Shown piece after piece: positions 1 to 6,756 of a stretch of DNA of 9,866 nucleotides. The position numbers and the translations under genes were made by a program. Source of the DNA: Clostridiales bacterium. GTDB lineage: Bacteria > Bacillota > Clostridia > Lachnospirales > WRAX01. The notes under the pieces are model-generated. The model was not told the origin of the DNA and ran no database searches. It saw nothing but the letters and a program-made list of their open reading frames with translations. The stretch's first letter is position 1, and every line of letters begins with the position of its first letter. The stretch is from positions 1 through 9,866 of the forward strand of contig JAITMW010000021.1 of NCBI GenBank assembly GCA_031277155.1. Reading direction: 5' to 3'.

Positions 1-2075
1 TCCATATCGGCCTTGGCCACGACAATGCGCAACCCGTCGCCAATTCTATAGGTTTTGCCGCTGCGCTCGCCAACCAGGGCGCTGTGCCCCTCGAAGAAGA
101 CGTAAAAATCGTCCGTCAGGCTTTGGGCGGTCACAAAGCCCTCCACGGTGTTGGGCAGCTCCACAAAAAAGCCGCGGCCAACAACATGGGAAATTATACC
201 ATCAAAGGTCTTGCCCACCTTGTCCGCCATAAATTCAACCTTTTTCAGGTCCTCCACATCCCGCTGGGCGGCGTCGGCCCTGCGCTCATTTTCAGAACAT
301 TTCAAGCATATCTCCGGCAGCTTCTCCGTGAAATCCCTGATACTTTCAGTTTCCATTTTGCCCGCAATATTGGCCTTGATTATGGCGTGGATGGCAAGGT
401 CCGGAAAGCGGCGTATCGGCGACGTAAAATGGCTGTAAAACTGCTTTGCCAGGCCAAAATGCCCCAGGGGCACCGCGGCATACCGCGCCTGCTTCATGCT
501 GCGCAGCACTTGCTTGCTGATAAGCATGGCCTCCGGCGTATTTTCCACGCGCGCCAGCAGGTTTTGCAGCGTCTTTGCCCGCGCCGCGCTGCCGCGCAGA
601 CTATATCCAAAATTGCGGATAAAAGCCATCAGGGCCTCAATTTTCCGGCGCTCGGGCTCCTCATGCACCCTGTAAATAAATGGCGCCTCCAGCCAGTGAT
701 ATTCCGTCGAAACCACCTCATTGGCCGCCACCATAAATTCCTCAATGATGGACGTGGCCACGCTTCTATGCCGCCTCACCACGTCAATGGCCCTGCCCTT
801 GGCGTCAACCACAATTTTCGCCTCGGGAATGTCAAATTCCATCGCGCCCTGCTTTAGGCGGCGCAGGCGCAGGATTTTCGCCAGTATCTCCATATTTTGG
901 AATGTTTGCAAAAATTCGGGATATCGCTCTGTATGCGGCGAATCGGGATTTTCCAGTATATCCGCCAAATCCTCATAGGTGACGGCATGGTCGGAATGTA
1001 TAACGGCCTCGCAGATTTCATGGGAAACCACCTCGCCTTTGGCGTCAAAATCCATCACGCATGACAGCGCAAGCCTGTCCACACGCGGGTTTAACGAGCA
1101 AATGCCATTAGACAGCCGCTTTGGCAGCATGGGTATCACGCGGTCAGCCAAATACACGCTGGTGCCGCGCCGCAGGGCCTCCTTCCACATGGGCGAGCCG
1201 ACGGGCACATAATGATTCACATCGGCGATATGTACATAAAGGCGAAAAAGGCCGTTATCAAGGGATTCCAACGACACAGCATCGTCAATGTCCTTGGTGT
1301 CCGAGCCATCAATGGTAATTGTTGGAAGCGCGCGAAAATCCCGGCGGCCGGCCATATCCGCATCAGTCACGGCCTCGGGCACGGCGTCCGCCGCTTTCAA
1401 TACATTTTTTGGAAATTCATGAGGAACCTCGTGCCCAAGCACGATTGACAGCACGTCCATGCCGATATCGTGGGAATTGCCCAGAATTTGGATGATTCTG
1501 CCTGTATGCTCCTTTTCCGTCAAATCCCGCGAAAGCTCCGCAATCACCTTTTGTCCGTCCCGCGCAGAGCCCCGGGCCGATTTGTCAATGAAAACCTTGG
1601 GCATCCGCCTGTCATCAGGGTTTACGCAGCCATTGCCATATGTACCGACGACCGTTCTCCTACTCCTTGACAAAATCTTAACAATCTCGCCGGAAAGACT
1701 GGGGCCGCCGCGCTCCGTGATGCGGCAAAGCACCTTGTCGCCATGCAAAGCGGCTCCCACGGCGGTTTGCGGGATGAAGACAGAATATTCATCCCCCGCC
1801 ACAAAGCCAAAGCCCTTGAAATGCCTCTCGAAAGTGCCCGCCACCATATTGGCCATGGCGGGCGTGATGATTTTGCCTTTGCGCGTGAAAAAAGCACCAC
1901 CCTCATCGACTATTTCCTGCAAAAGTTTCCGGAAAGTGTCAATTTCCTTGGTGGGAATATCCAGCAGAAATATCATGTCTTCGGGCAGCATGGGGCGATA
2001 TTCGCCGGAGTTTATAAAGGCCGTAAGCTTCGCCTTTTGGGCGTTAATACGCTCCGAATTTCCTAAATCTGTCAT
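1..2075 (-). CDS. rnr: Ribonuclease R (3'-5' exoribonuclease), partial: C-terminal end beyond the window
   Basis: RNase R degrades structured RNA processively from the 3' end and takes part in rRNA and tmRNA quality control. 691 residues are readable in one open frame without a stop. In order they show an N-terminal winged-helix-like region (about 20-72), a cold-shock OB domain (about 78-120, with HFKGFGFV near 85-92), the RNB catalytic domain (about 245-565) and most of an S1 RNA-binding domain (about 622 onward). The metal-binding acidic cluster reads TIDGSDTKDIDDAV, giving D256, D262, D264 and D265, which match the four catalytic Asp of RNase II/R. Also present are RGTSVYLADRVIPMLP, LSNGICSLNP and HFTSPIRRFPDL (549-560). 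The ATG at 2075 is the first possible start, since no start codon precedes it in frame nearby. It lies inside accDA (32 nt overlap), with GAGGAG 16 nt upstream, which is rather far. The family is usually 700-800 residues, so little is missing. Confidence 0.95.
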   Translation of the reverse strand, partial: MTDLGNSERINAQKAKLTAFINSGEYRPMLPEDMIFLLDIPTKEIDTFRKLLQEIVDEGGAFFTRKGKIITPAMANMVAGTFERHFKGFGFVAGDEYSVFIPQTAVGAALHGDKVLCRITERGGPSLSGEIVKILSRSRRTVVGTYGNGCVNPDDRRMPKVFIDKSARGSARDGQKVIAELSRDLTEKEHTGRIIQILGNSHDIGMDVLSIVLGHEVPHEFPKNVLKAADAVPEAVTDADMAGRRDFRALPTITIDGSDTKDIDDAVSLESLDNGLFRLYVHIADVNHYVPVGSPMWKEALRRGTSVYLADRVIPMLPKRLSNGICSLNPRVDRLALSCVMDFDAKGEVVSHEICEAVIHSDHAVTYEDLADILENPDSPHTERYPEFLQTFQNMEILAKILRLRRLKQGAMEFDIPEAKIVVDAKGRAIDVVRRHRSVATSIIEEFMVAANEVVSTEYHWLEAPFIYRVHEEPERRKIEALMAFIRNFGYSLRGSAARAKTLQNLLARVENTPEAMLISKQVLRSMKQARYAAVPLGHFGLAKQFYSHFTSPIRRFPDLAIHAIIKANIAGKMETESIRDFTEKLPEICLKCSENERRADAAQRDVEDLKKVEFMADKVGKTFDGIISHVVGRGFFVELPNTVEGFVTAQSLTDDFYVFFEGHSALVGERSGKTYRIGDGLRIVVAKADM

Positions 2076-3726
2076 ATCTTCTGTCCAGCATCTCCTCTGT
2101 CGGCATCCTCTGCAACACAGAGAATTCATGTACAAGCAAATGTTTTAGATAGTCAAGGGAAAAGGGTATGTCATTGTCAAAACCGCCCGGAACTTCAGGT
2201 ATTATTCCCTCGATGATGTTTAACTCCATCAGGTCAACGGGTCGCAGCTTCATCACCGCCGCAGCCTCCTTGGCGCGCTTCGCATCTTTCCAAAGGATGC
2301 TGGCGAAACCCTCGGGCGACAAAATTGAATACATGGAGTATTCAAACATGAACACGCGGTCGGCGACCGCCAGCGCCAGCGCGCCGCCGCTGCCGCCTTC
2401 ACCCACTATAACAGAAATTATGGGAACTTGCAACCCCGACATGTTGTACAAATTTTGCGCGATGGCCTGGCCCTGGCCCCGTTCTTCCGCGCCGGTGGCG
2501 CAATACGCGCCGGAAGTGTTGACCAGCGAAAGGACAGGGCGGCCAAATTTTTCGGCCTGCTTCATCAGGCGCAGGGCCTTGCGATAGCCCTCGGGATGTG
2601 GCTGACCAAAGTTGTTGGCGACATTTTCCTCTAAATTGCGGCCTTTTTGCGTGGCCACGACGGTGATGGGTGTTGCGCCCAAATAGCCCACGCCCCCCAC
2701 AACCGCCGTGTCGTCACGGAAGTTGCGGTCGCCATGAAATTCGATAAAATCGGTCAAAATGGCCTCTATGATGTCTTTGGAGGTTGGGCGCGATATTTTC
2801 CGGGAAATTTCGACGGCTTCTGACGGCTCAATCCTCGCGCTGCCGCTATAGATGTTGATTTTCCGGGATTCGTCAAATTTGGCACACCCGGCAGCGTGTG
2901 ACTTCAATGTGTCTGACAATATTTCCCTCATTTGGTCGCGCCTAACAATTTTGTCGATAAACCCGTGTTCAAGCACAAATTCAGCGCTTTGAAAGTCCTC
3001 GGGCAGGGTCTGCTTCATGGTCTGCTCAATCACGCGGCGCCCCGCAAAGCCCACCGTTGCGCCGGGTTCGGCCAAAATTATGTCTGCCTGCATGGCATAA
3101 CTTGCAGTGACGCCGCCCGTCGTGGGGTCCGTCAGCACGCTGATATACAGCAAACCCGCGTCACAGTGGCGTTTTGCCGCCGCGCTGACCTTCGCCATCT
3201 GCATCAGCGAAATTATGCCTTCCTGCATCCGCGCCCCGCCCGATGCCGTGAAAACCACGATGGGCAGGCGGTTTGCCGCGGCCTCTTCAAAGGCGCGCGT
3301 GATTTTTTCGCCTACCACAGAGCCCATGGAACCCATGATAAAGCGGCTGTCCATGATGCACAGCATGACGGCCACACCGCCAATGGCGCATCTTCCCGAA
3401 ATTACGGCCTCTTTCACGTCCAGCGCCGCGCCCAGGCCTGTGATCTTCGCGCCATAGCCCGGATAGTCAATGGGATTATTTGGAATCATATCCGCGTCGC
3501 GCTCTTTAAAGCTGCCCTCATCCGCGATAATGGCCAGCATTTCGCGCGCGCCAATACGAAAATGCGCGCCACAGCCGGGGCAAATTTTGTGCGCGCCCAA
3601 TTGCTTGCTATATGCGGTTTTCTGGCATTTCGCACACTTCGCCCACATGCCGTCCGGCACACCCGGCTCCGTGTTGCTAACCCCCTGCGGTATGGTGACA
3701 TATTTTTTGCGATTAAAAATATTCAT
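2044..3726 (-). CDS. accDA: Acetyl-CoA carboxylase carboxyltransferase, beta-alpha (AccD-AccA) fusion
   Basis: This 560-residue protein combines both carboxyltransferase subunits, which move the carboxyl group from carboxybiotinyl-AccB to acetyl-CoA and so make malonyl-CoA. Residues 1 to about 285 are AccD: a Zn ribbon (C31, C34, C49, C52), ASGGARMQEG (161-170), LTDPTTGGVTASYAM (198-212) and EPGATVGFAG (220-229). After a linker (about 285-300), residues 300-560 are AccA: FHGDRNF, NFGQPHPEGYRKALRLM (372-388), NTSGAYCATGAEERGQ (403-418), VGEGGSGGALALAVAD (441-456) and LSPEGFASILWKD (469-481). The frame is continuous through the junction with no stop or restart. The start MNIFNRKK was chosen because an upstream in-frame extension would only run backwards through accC and has no family similarity. 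The start follows the accC stop by 13 nt, with a G-rich GGGAG upstream. AccD and AccA are separate proteins in E. coli and streptococci; fused forms are known in some bacteria. Confidence 0.96.
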   Translation of the reverse strand: MNIFNRKKYVTIPQGVSNTEPGVPDGMWAKCAKCQKTAYSKQLGAHKICPGCGAHFRIGAREMLAIIADEGSFKERDADMIPNNPIDYPGYGAKITGLGAALDVKEAVISGRCAIGGVAVMLCIMDSRFIMGSMGSVVGEKITRAFEEAAANRLPIVVFTASGGARMQEGIISLMQMAKVSAAAKRHCDAGLLYISVLTDPTTGGVTASYAMQADIILAEPGATVGFAGRRVIEQTMKQTLPEDFQSAEFVLEHGFIDKIVRRDQMREILSDTLKSHAAGCAKFDESRKINIYSGSARIEPSEAVEISRKISRPTSKDIIEAILTDFIEFHGDRNFRDDTAVVGGVGYLGATPITVVATQKGRNLEENVANNFGQPHPEGYRKALRLMKQAEKFGRPVLSLVNTSGAYCATGAEERGQGQAIAQNLYNMSGLQVPIISVIVGEGGSGGALALAVADRVFMFEYSMYSILSPEGFASILWKDAKRAKEAAAVMKLRPVDLMELNIIEGIIPEVPGGFDNDIPFSLDYLKHLLVHEFSVLQRMPTEEMLDRRYDRFRKFGAY

Positions 3727-3739
3727 GCGCTCCCGCCCC

Positions 3740-5062
3740 CTACAATCCCAGCATTTGCGGCAAGGTCGCTGTGTGATATTCGCCGCGCAAGAAGCCGCCG
3801 TGTTCCAAAATTTGGCTATGCACGTCAATATTGGTTTCAATGCCGTTTATTACCAGCTCATCCAGTGCGCGCCTCATTTTGGCGATGGCTTCATCGCGAT
3901 TTTGGCCGTGGCTGATGACCTTCGCGACCATGCTGTCATAAAACGGCGGCATGGTATAGCCCGCGTAGATGCCTGAATCTACGCGGATTCCCAGGCATCC
4001 CGCCGGCAAAAACATATATTCAATCAGGCCCGTGGTTTGGGCGTTAATGCGACACTCAATCGAATGGCCGCTGATTTTGACGTCTTCTTGGCGTATAGAA
4101 AGCCTGTTGCCCGCCGCAATGGAAATTTGTTCCTTTACGATGTCAAAGCCCGTAATCATCTCTGTTATGGGATGCTCCACTTGGATTCTGGTATTCATTT
4201 CCATAAAATAGAATTTATTGTCAGTGTCCAGCAAAAATTCCAGCGTCCCTGCATTTTTATAGTCACAGGCCCTGGCGGCCAAAATGGCGGCATCGCCGAA
4301 TTTCTTGCGCAATTCGGGGGTCAAAACCGGCGACGGGGCTTCTTCCAGCACCTTTTGATTGCGTATTTGCATGGAACATTCCCTCTCGCCTAAATGGATG
4401 ATATTTCCATATTCGTCGCCAATCACCTGCACCTCGATATGCCGCGCGTCCACAATCGCTTTTTCCATATATATGGCATCGTCCGAAAAAGCCAGCCGCG
4501 CCTCGCTTTTTGCGGCCTCAAAGCCCTTTTCCAGCTCGCTTTCGTCATTGCAGCGGCGTATGCCCTTGCCGCCGCCGCCCGCCGATGCTTTCAGCAACAC
4601 AGGGTATCCATGTTCTTTGGCGAACTTCAGGGCCTCTTCCACAGATTCCACAACGCCGTCACTGCCCGGTATCACAGGCACCCCCGCGGCCTTCATCACC
4701 TCGCGGGCATTGGCTTTGTTACCCATAGCATCAATTGCCGCAGCCGACGGGCCAATGAATTTAATATTACAATCCTCACACATACTGGCAAATGTGGTAT
4801 TTTCTGACAAAAAGCCAAAGCCGGGATGTATGGCCTCGGCCTTTGTCAAAATCGCCGCCATAATTATATTTTGCATATTCAAATAGCTGTCTTTACTGGG
4901 AGAATCACCCACGCACAGCGCCTGGTCGGCCATTTGCACATGCAGGGCATGTCTGTCCGCCTCGGAAAACACCGCCACGGTGGCAATTCCCAGCTCTTTA
5001 CAGGCGCGTATCACCCGCACGGCAATCTCGCCCCGATTCGCAATCAGTATCTTGTTAAACAT
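3740..5062 (-). CDS. accC: Acetyl-CoA carboxylase biotin carboxylase subunit AccC
   Basis: An ATP-grasp biotin carboxylase of 440 residues that carboxylates the biotin on AccB with bicarbonate and ATP. The N-terminal domain begins FNKILIANRGEIAVRVIRA. The glycine-rich lid KASAGGGGKG is at 158-167, HIEVQV at 208-213, E275 and E288 are the metal ligands, and NTRIQVEHP (290-298) supplies the R292, Q294 and E296 equivalents. The catalytic R338 lies in IECRINA. Two oddities stand out. The expected EDPxxxFxPSxG segment after INA is missing and replaced by QTT (342-344), which makes the protein about 8-10 residues shorter than E. coli AccC (449). In the CSxQRRxQK motif the first Arg is Ile (I233). 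The ATG at 5062 is chosen over the in-frame GTG at 5074 because that GTG lies inside the Shine-Dalgarno GAGGTG. The stop is 13 nt before accDA. Identity is secure; full activity is not certain. Confidence 0.96.
   Translation of the reverse strand: MFNKILIANRGEIAVRVIRACKELGIATVAVFSEADRHALHVQMADQALCVGDSPSKDSYLNMQNIIMAAILTKAEAIHPGFGFLSENTTFASMCEDCNIKFIGPSAAAIDAMGNKANAREVMKAAGVPVIPGSDGVVESVEEALKFAKEHGYPVLLKASAGGGGKGIRRCNDESELEKGFEAAKSEARLAFSDDAIYMEKAIVDARHIEVQVIGDEYGNIIHLGERECSMQIRNQKVLEEAPSPVLTPELRKKFGDAAILAARACDYKNAGTLEFLLDTDNKFYFMEMNTRIQVEHPITEMITGFDIVKEQISIAAGNRLSIRQEDVKISGHSIECRINAQTTGLIEYMFLPAGCLGIRVDSGIYAGYTMPPFYDSMVAKVISHGQNRDEAIAKMRRALDELVINGIETNIDVHSQILEHGGFLRGEYHTATLPQMLGL
3961..3999. 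repeat. Overlapping inverted repeats forming two mutually exclusive hairpins inside accC
   Basis: The first inverted repeat is a perfect 9-bp stem (3961-3969 with 3978-3986) with an 8-nt loop. The second pairs 3968-3979 with 3986-3999, a 12-bp stem with a 2-nt bulge (3991-3992) and a 6-nt loop. The loop and arm of one are used as the arm and loop of the other, so only one can form at a time. They lie in the codons for the conserved GIRVDSGIYAG part of AccC. The pairing is seen directly; any role is unknown, and it could be a chance product of the codons. Confidence 0.6.
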
Positions 5063-5071
5063 AAAGCTTTT

Positions 5072-5077
5072 CACCTC
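5072..5077 (-). promoter_or_regulatory. Ribosome-binding site of accC
   Basis: GAGGTG on the minus strand lies 9 nt before the ATG at 5062. An in-frame GTG overlaps this site, so the ATG is the better start. It lies in the 39-nt gap after the phosphotransferase gene, so accC keeps its own initiation signal rather than relying on coupling alone. Confidence 0.7.
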
Positions 5078-5101
5078 ACAACTATTAGTTTCATTTTTCC
5101 A

Positions 5102-5842
5102 TCATAGGCCAATTATGCGCTCAATCGAATACACAATTTCAAGCCTCTCCAAGTCTATTTTCTGCCGTCCATAGGCATCCAAAAACCTCTGCCTATATTT
5201 GTCAGTTTTCAGATTATATTGCAATGTCCAAGCACCCCAAAAAATGTCAACATGTCTATCCCCCACGCCGCTTTGGTCAAGGTCTATAAAACCGCTAAAA
5301 TTCCAGTCTTTTAGGATGATATTGGGTAGGCAATAGTCTCCGTGCAACAATGTGTCAGCATCAAATATGCGCTCTGCAGTATCAATTGCGCTGTGGTCAG
5401 CCGCAGAAACCGCATACCGCCGCGCCATGGCGGCATACTTTTCAATATGATTTGGCACGGGACATTTATCGAAATCCATTTCATGCAGGGCAACAAGCAG
5501 CTCTGCAATGGTATCGCACAGTCGCTCTGGCCGCTCCAGATATTTCGCGGCAACGCAATCATTTCCGGGGATTTTCTCGGTCAAAAGCCAATCCTGCTCT
5601 CGGCTGATATATTCAATAACCTTAGCGGACAAGCCCTTTTCATTAAAATACTGCGTCATTGCGTTTTCCCTCAGCAATACACCCTTTGCAGCAGATTTCA
5701 AGAAATATCCGCAATCCCTGTCAATATATACCACTTTGGCTTCCGGAGAGCAGCTGCTGTCATAAATTTGCGCGCCCGATAAAATCCGGCGGAATTCAGC
5801 CGGATATGCATCAATATCAACAGAAATCGGCGTCAAAGTCAT
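5102..5842 (-). CDS. APH(3')-type aminoglycoside phosphotransferase-like kinase
   Basis: A complete 246-residue small-molecule kinase of the APH/choline-kinase fold, close in pattern to APH(3') enzymes (about 264 residues), which phosphorylate the 3'-OH of kanamycin/neomycin-type aminoglycosides using ATP. The N-lobe shows a candidate ATP-binding lysine K49 in GYFLKSAA and E59 in LLREN. The catalytic loop is LLHGDYCLPN (165-174) with D169 and N174, and the metal-binding Asp is D187 in GFIDLDQSGVGDRHVDI (184-200). The C-terminus (FLDAYGRQKIDLERLEIVYSIERI) also fits. No signal peptide or membrane segment is seen. It starts 4 nt after the fabZ stop, with an AGGGTGA site inside the fabZ end, and stops 39 nt before accC, so it is co-transcribed with lipid genes. 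Hand-counted GC is about 46% (5161-5820) against about 57% in fabF, suggesting later acquisition. Substrate and resistance phenotype cannot be told from sequence; a different hydroxylated substrate is possible. Confidence 0.88.
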   Translation of the reverse strand: MTLTPISVDIDAYPAEFRRILSGAQIYDSSCSPEAKVVYIDRDCGYFLKSAAKGVLLRENAMTQYFNEKGLSAKVIEYISREQDWLLTEKIPGNDCVAAKYLERPERLCDTIAELLVALHEMDFDKCPVPNHIEKYAAMARRYAVSAADHSAIDTAERIFDADTLLHGDYCLPNIILKDWNFSGFIDLDQSGVGDRHVDIFWGAWTLQYNLKTDKYRQRFLDAYGRQKIDLERLEIVYSIERIIGL

Positions 5843-5846
5843 TGTA

Positions 5847-6266
5847 TCACCCTATCAGAAAAGTCAATTCTGCCTCCGCAGCCTTGGCGTCCCCCACAAA
5901 GGCTACGCCCTTGCCAATTCCGGCGGACGCTTTCAGCTTAATAAACTCCACTTCTAAACGCAGAGTATCGCCCGGCACAACCTTGCGGCGGAATTTGGCA
6001 TTGTCAATGGCACCAAAATACGCAATTTTGCCCGCATATTCCGGCATGGACAGCAGCGCGGCGGCCCCCGCCTGGGCCATGGCCTCGATGATGAGGACTC
6101 CCGGCATCACAGGCTCCCCGGGAAAATGGCCCACAAAAAACGGCTCGTTCATTGTGACATTTTTTATGGCCGAAACGCGCACACCGGGCACAACTTCCAG
6201 CACCCTGTCAATCAGCAGAAACGGCGGCCTGTGCGGGATTACCGCCATAATGTCATTTATTTCCAT
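5847..6266 (-). CDS. fabZ: 3-hydroxyacyl-ACP dehydratase FabZ
   Basis: A hot-dog fold dehydratase of 139 residues that removes water from 3-hydroxyacyl-ACP to give trans-2-enoyl-ACP in the cytosol. The family signature PHRPPFLLIDRV is at 11-22. The active-site His is H47 in VGHFPGEPVMPGVL and the catalytic Glu is E61 in IEAMAQ. The length is typical of FabZ (about 140-150) and too short for FabA (about 170). The start lies 2 nt after the accB stop, with GAGGT at 6273-6277 inside the accB end, indicating translational coupling. FabZ alone is present here; no isomerase (FabM/FabA) is seen in the window, so how unsaturated chains are made is not shown. The end of the gene carries the ribosome-binding site of the kinase gene that follows. 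Confidence 0.97.
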   Translation of the reverse strand: MEINDIMAVIPHRPPFLLIDRVLEVVPGVRVSAIKNVTMNEPFFVGHFPGEPVMPGVLIIEAMAQAGAAALLSMPEYAGKIAYFGAIDNAKFRRKVVPGDTLRLEVEFIKLKASAGIGKGVAFVGDAKAAEAELTFLIG

Positions 6267-6268
6267 GG

Positions 6269-6754
6269 CTATACCTCAATCCTAAACAGCGGCTGTCTGG
6301 CTTCGACCATCTCACCGTTTTCCACCAAAATTTCGGCGATGATTCCGTCAGTATCAGCCGTAATCTCGTTCATAATCTTCATGGCTTCCAGGACGCACAG
6401 CACATCGCCCTCTTTCACAGGCTGGCCTGCCTTCACAAAGGGCGGTTTATCGGGCCCCGAGCTTTCGTAAAATGTGCCCACGATGGGCGAGGCGATGATA
6501 TGCCCGCCGGGCCGCGATTTCGGCGCCTCTGTAGGCAGCGTCATCGCTGAAATGGGCGCTTCCTCCGCAGCGGGCATGGATGGCGACGGATGCAACGGAA
6601 ACGCTGAAGTCCACCCTCCCGCCGAAAACATGCCTTGCGGGTCATATTTCTGCTTGCTCATGGAAACATGCACGCCGCCGATGCTGATTGTATATTGCGT
6701 AAAGGCCGATTTTTCAAGCCACTGTGTCAATTCCATAACTTCCTTGTAATTCAT
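6269..6754 (-). CDS. accB: Biotin carboxyl carrier protein AccB (BCCP) of acetyl-CoA carboxylase
   Basis: A 161-residue carrier whose biotinylated lysine shuttles carboxyl groups between AccC and the AccD-AccA fusion. The N-terminal 35 residues (MNYKEVMELTQWLEKS, then TISIGGVHVSMSKQ) match the AccC-binding part of BCCPs. Residues about 40-84 are a Pro/Ala/Ser-rich flexible linker. The biotinyl domain (about 85-161) holds SPIVGTFY, the typical 'thumb' equivalent region SSGPDKPPFV, and the biotinylation motif EAMKIMNE with K126 as the modified residue. The ATG at 6754 is preferred over an upstream in-frame ATG at 6781, because GGGAGGA stands 6 nt before it and the extension would lie inside fabF. 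It begins 2 nt after the fabF stop. It must be modified by a biotin ligase (BirA) encoded elsewhere. Confidence 0.97.
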   Translation of the reverse strand: MNYKEVMELTQWLEKSAFTQYTISIGGVHVSMSKQKYDPQGMFSAGGWTSAFPLHPSPSMPAAEEAPISAMTLPTEAPKSRPGGHIIASPIVGTFYESSGPDKPPFVKAGQPVKEGDVLCVLEAMKIMNEITADTDGIIAEILVENGEMVEARQPLFRIEV

Positions 6755-6756
6755 GA

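Noticed and set aside
84..857. Plus-strand open frame of 257 codons
   Set aside because: It is antisense to rnr, which has continuous family motifs in the opposite frame. The plus-strand protein is rich in His/Arg/Leu and resembles no family.
1..2075. Possible broken gene at the left end, since no long complete minus-strand frame is closed there
   Set aside because: Translating backwards from the ATG at 2075 gives 691 uninterrupted RNase R codons to the window edge. The gene is intact as far as seen; its stop is simply outside.
2341..2400. GC-rich repetitive tract (GCC/CAGC runs)
   Set aside because: It encodes the conserved GEGGSGGALALAVAD motif of AccA. The repetition follows from Gly/Ala codons.
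2932..3915. Plus-strand open frame of 327 codons opposite accDA and accC
   Set aside because: It spans the complement of two well-defined genes and their junction, with low-complexity Arg/Ala/His composition and no recognisable domain. It is a shadow of GC-rich codons.
5063..5101. Terminator or promoter between the kinase gene and accC
   Set aside because: The 39-nt gap has only the accC ribosome-binding site. There is no GC-rich hairpin with a T run and no convincing -35/-10 pair.
5843..5857. Target-site duplication flanking the kinase gene
   Set aside because: The only shared word near both ends is GGTGA, part of two ribosome-binding sites. It is too short and explained by function.
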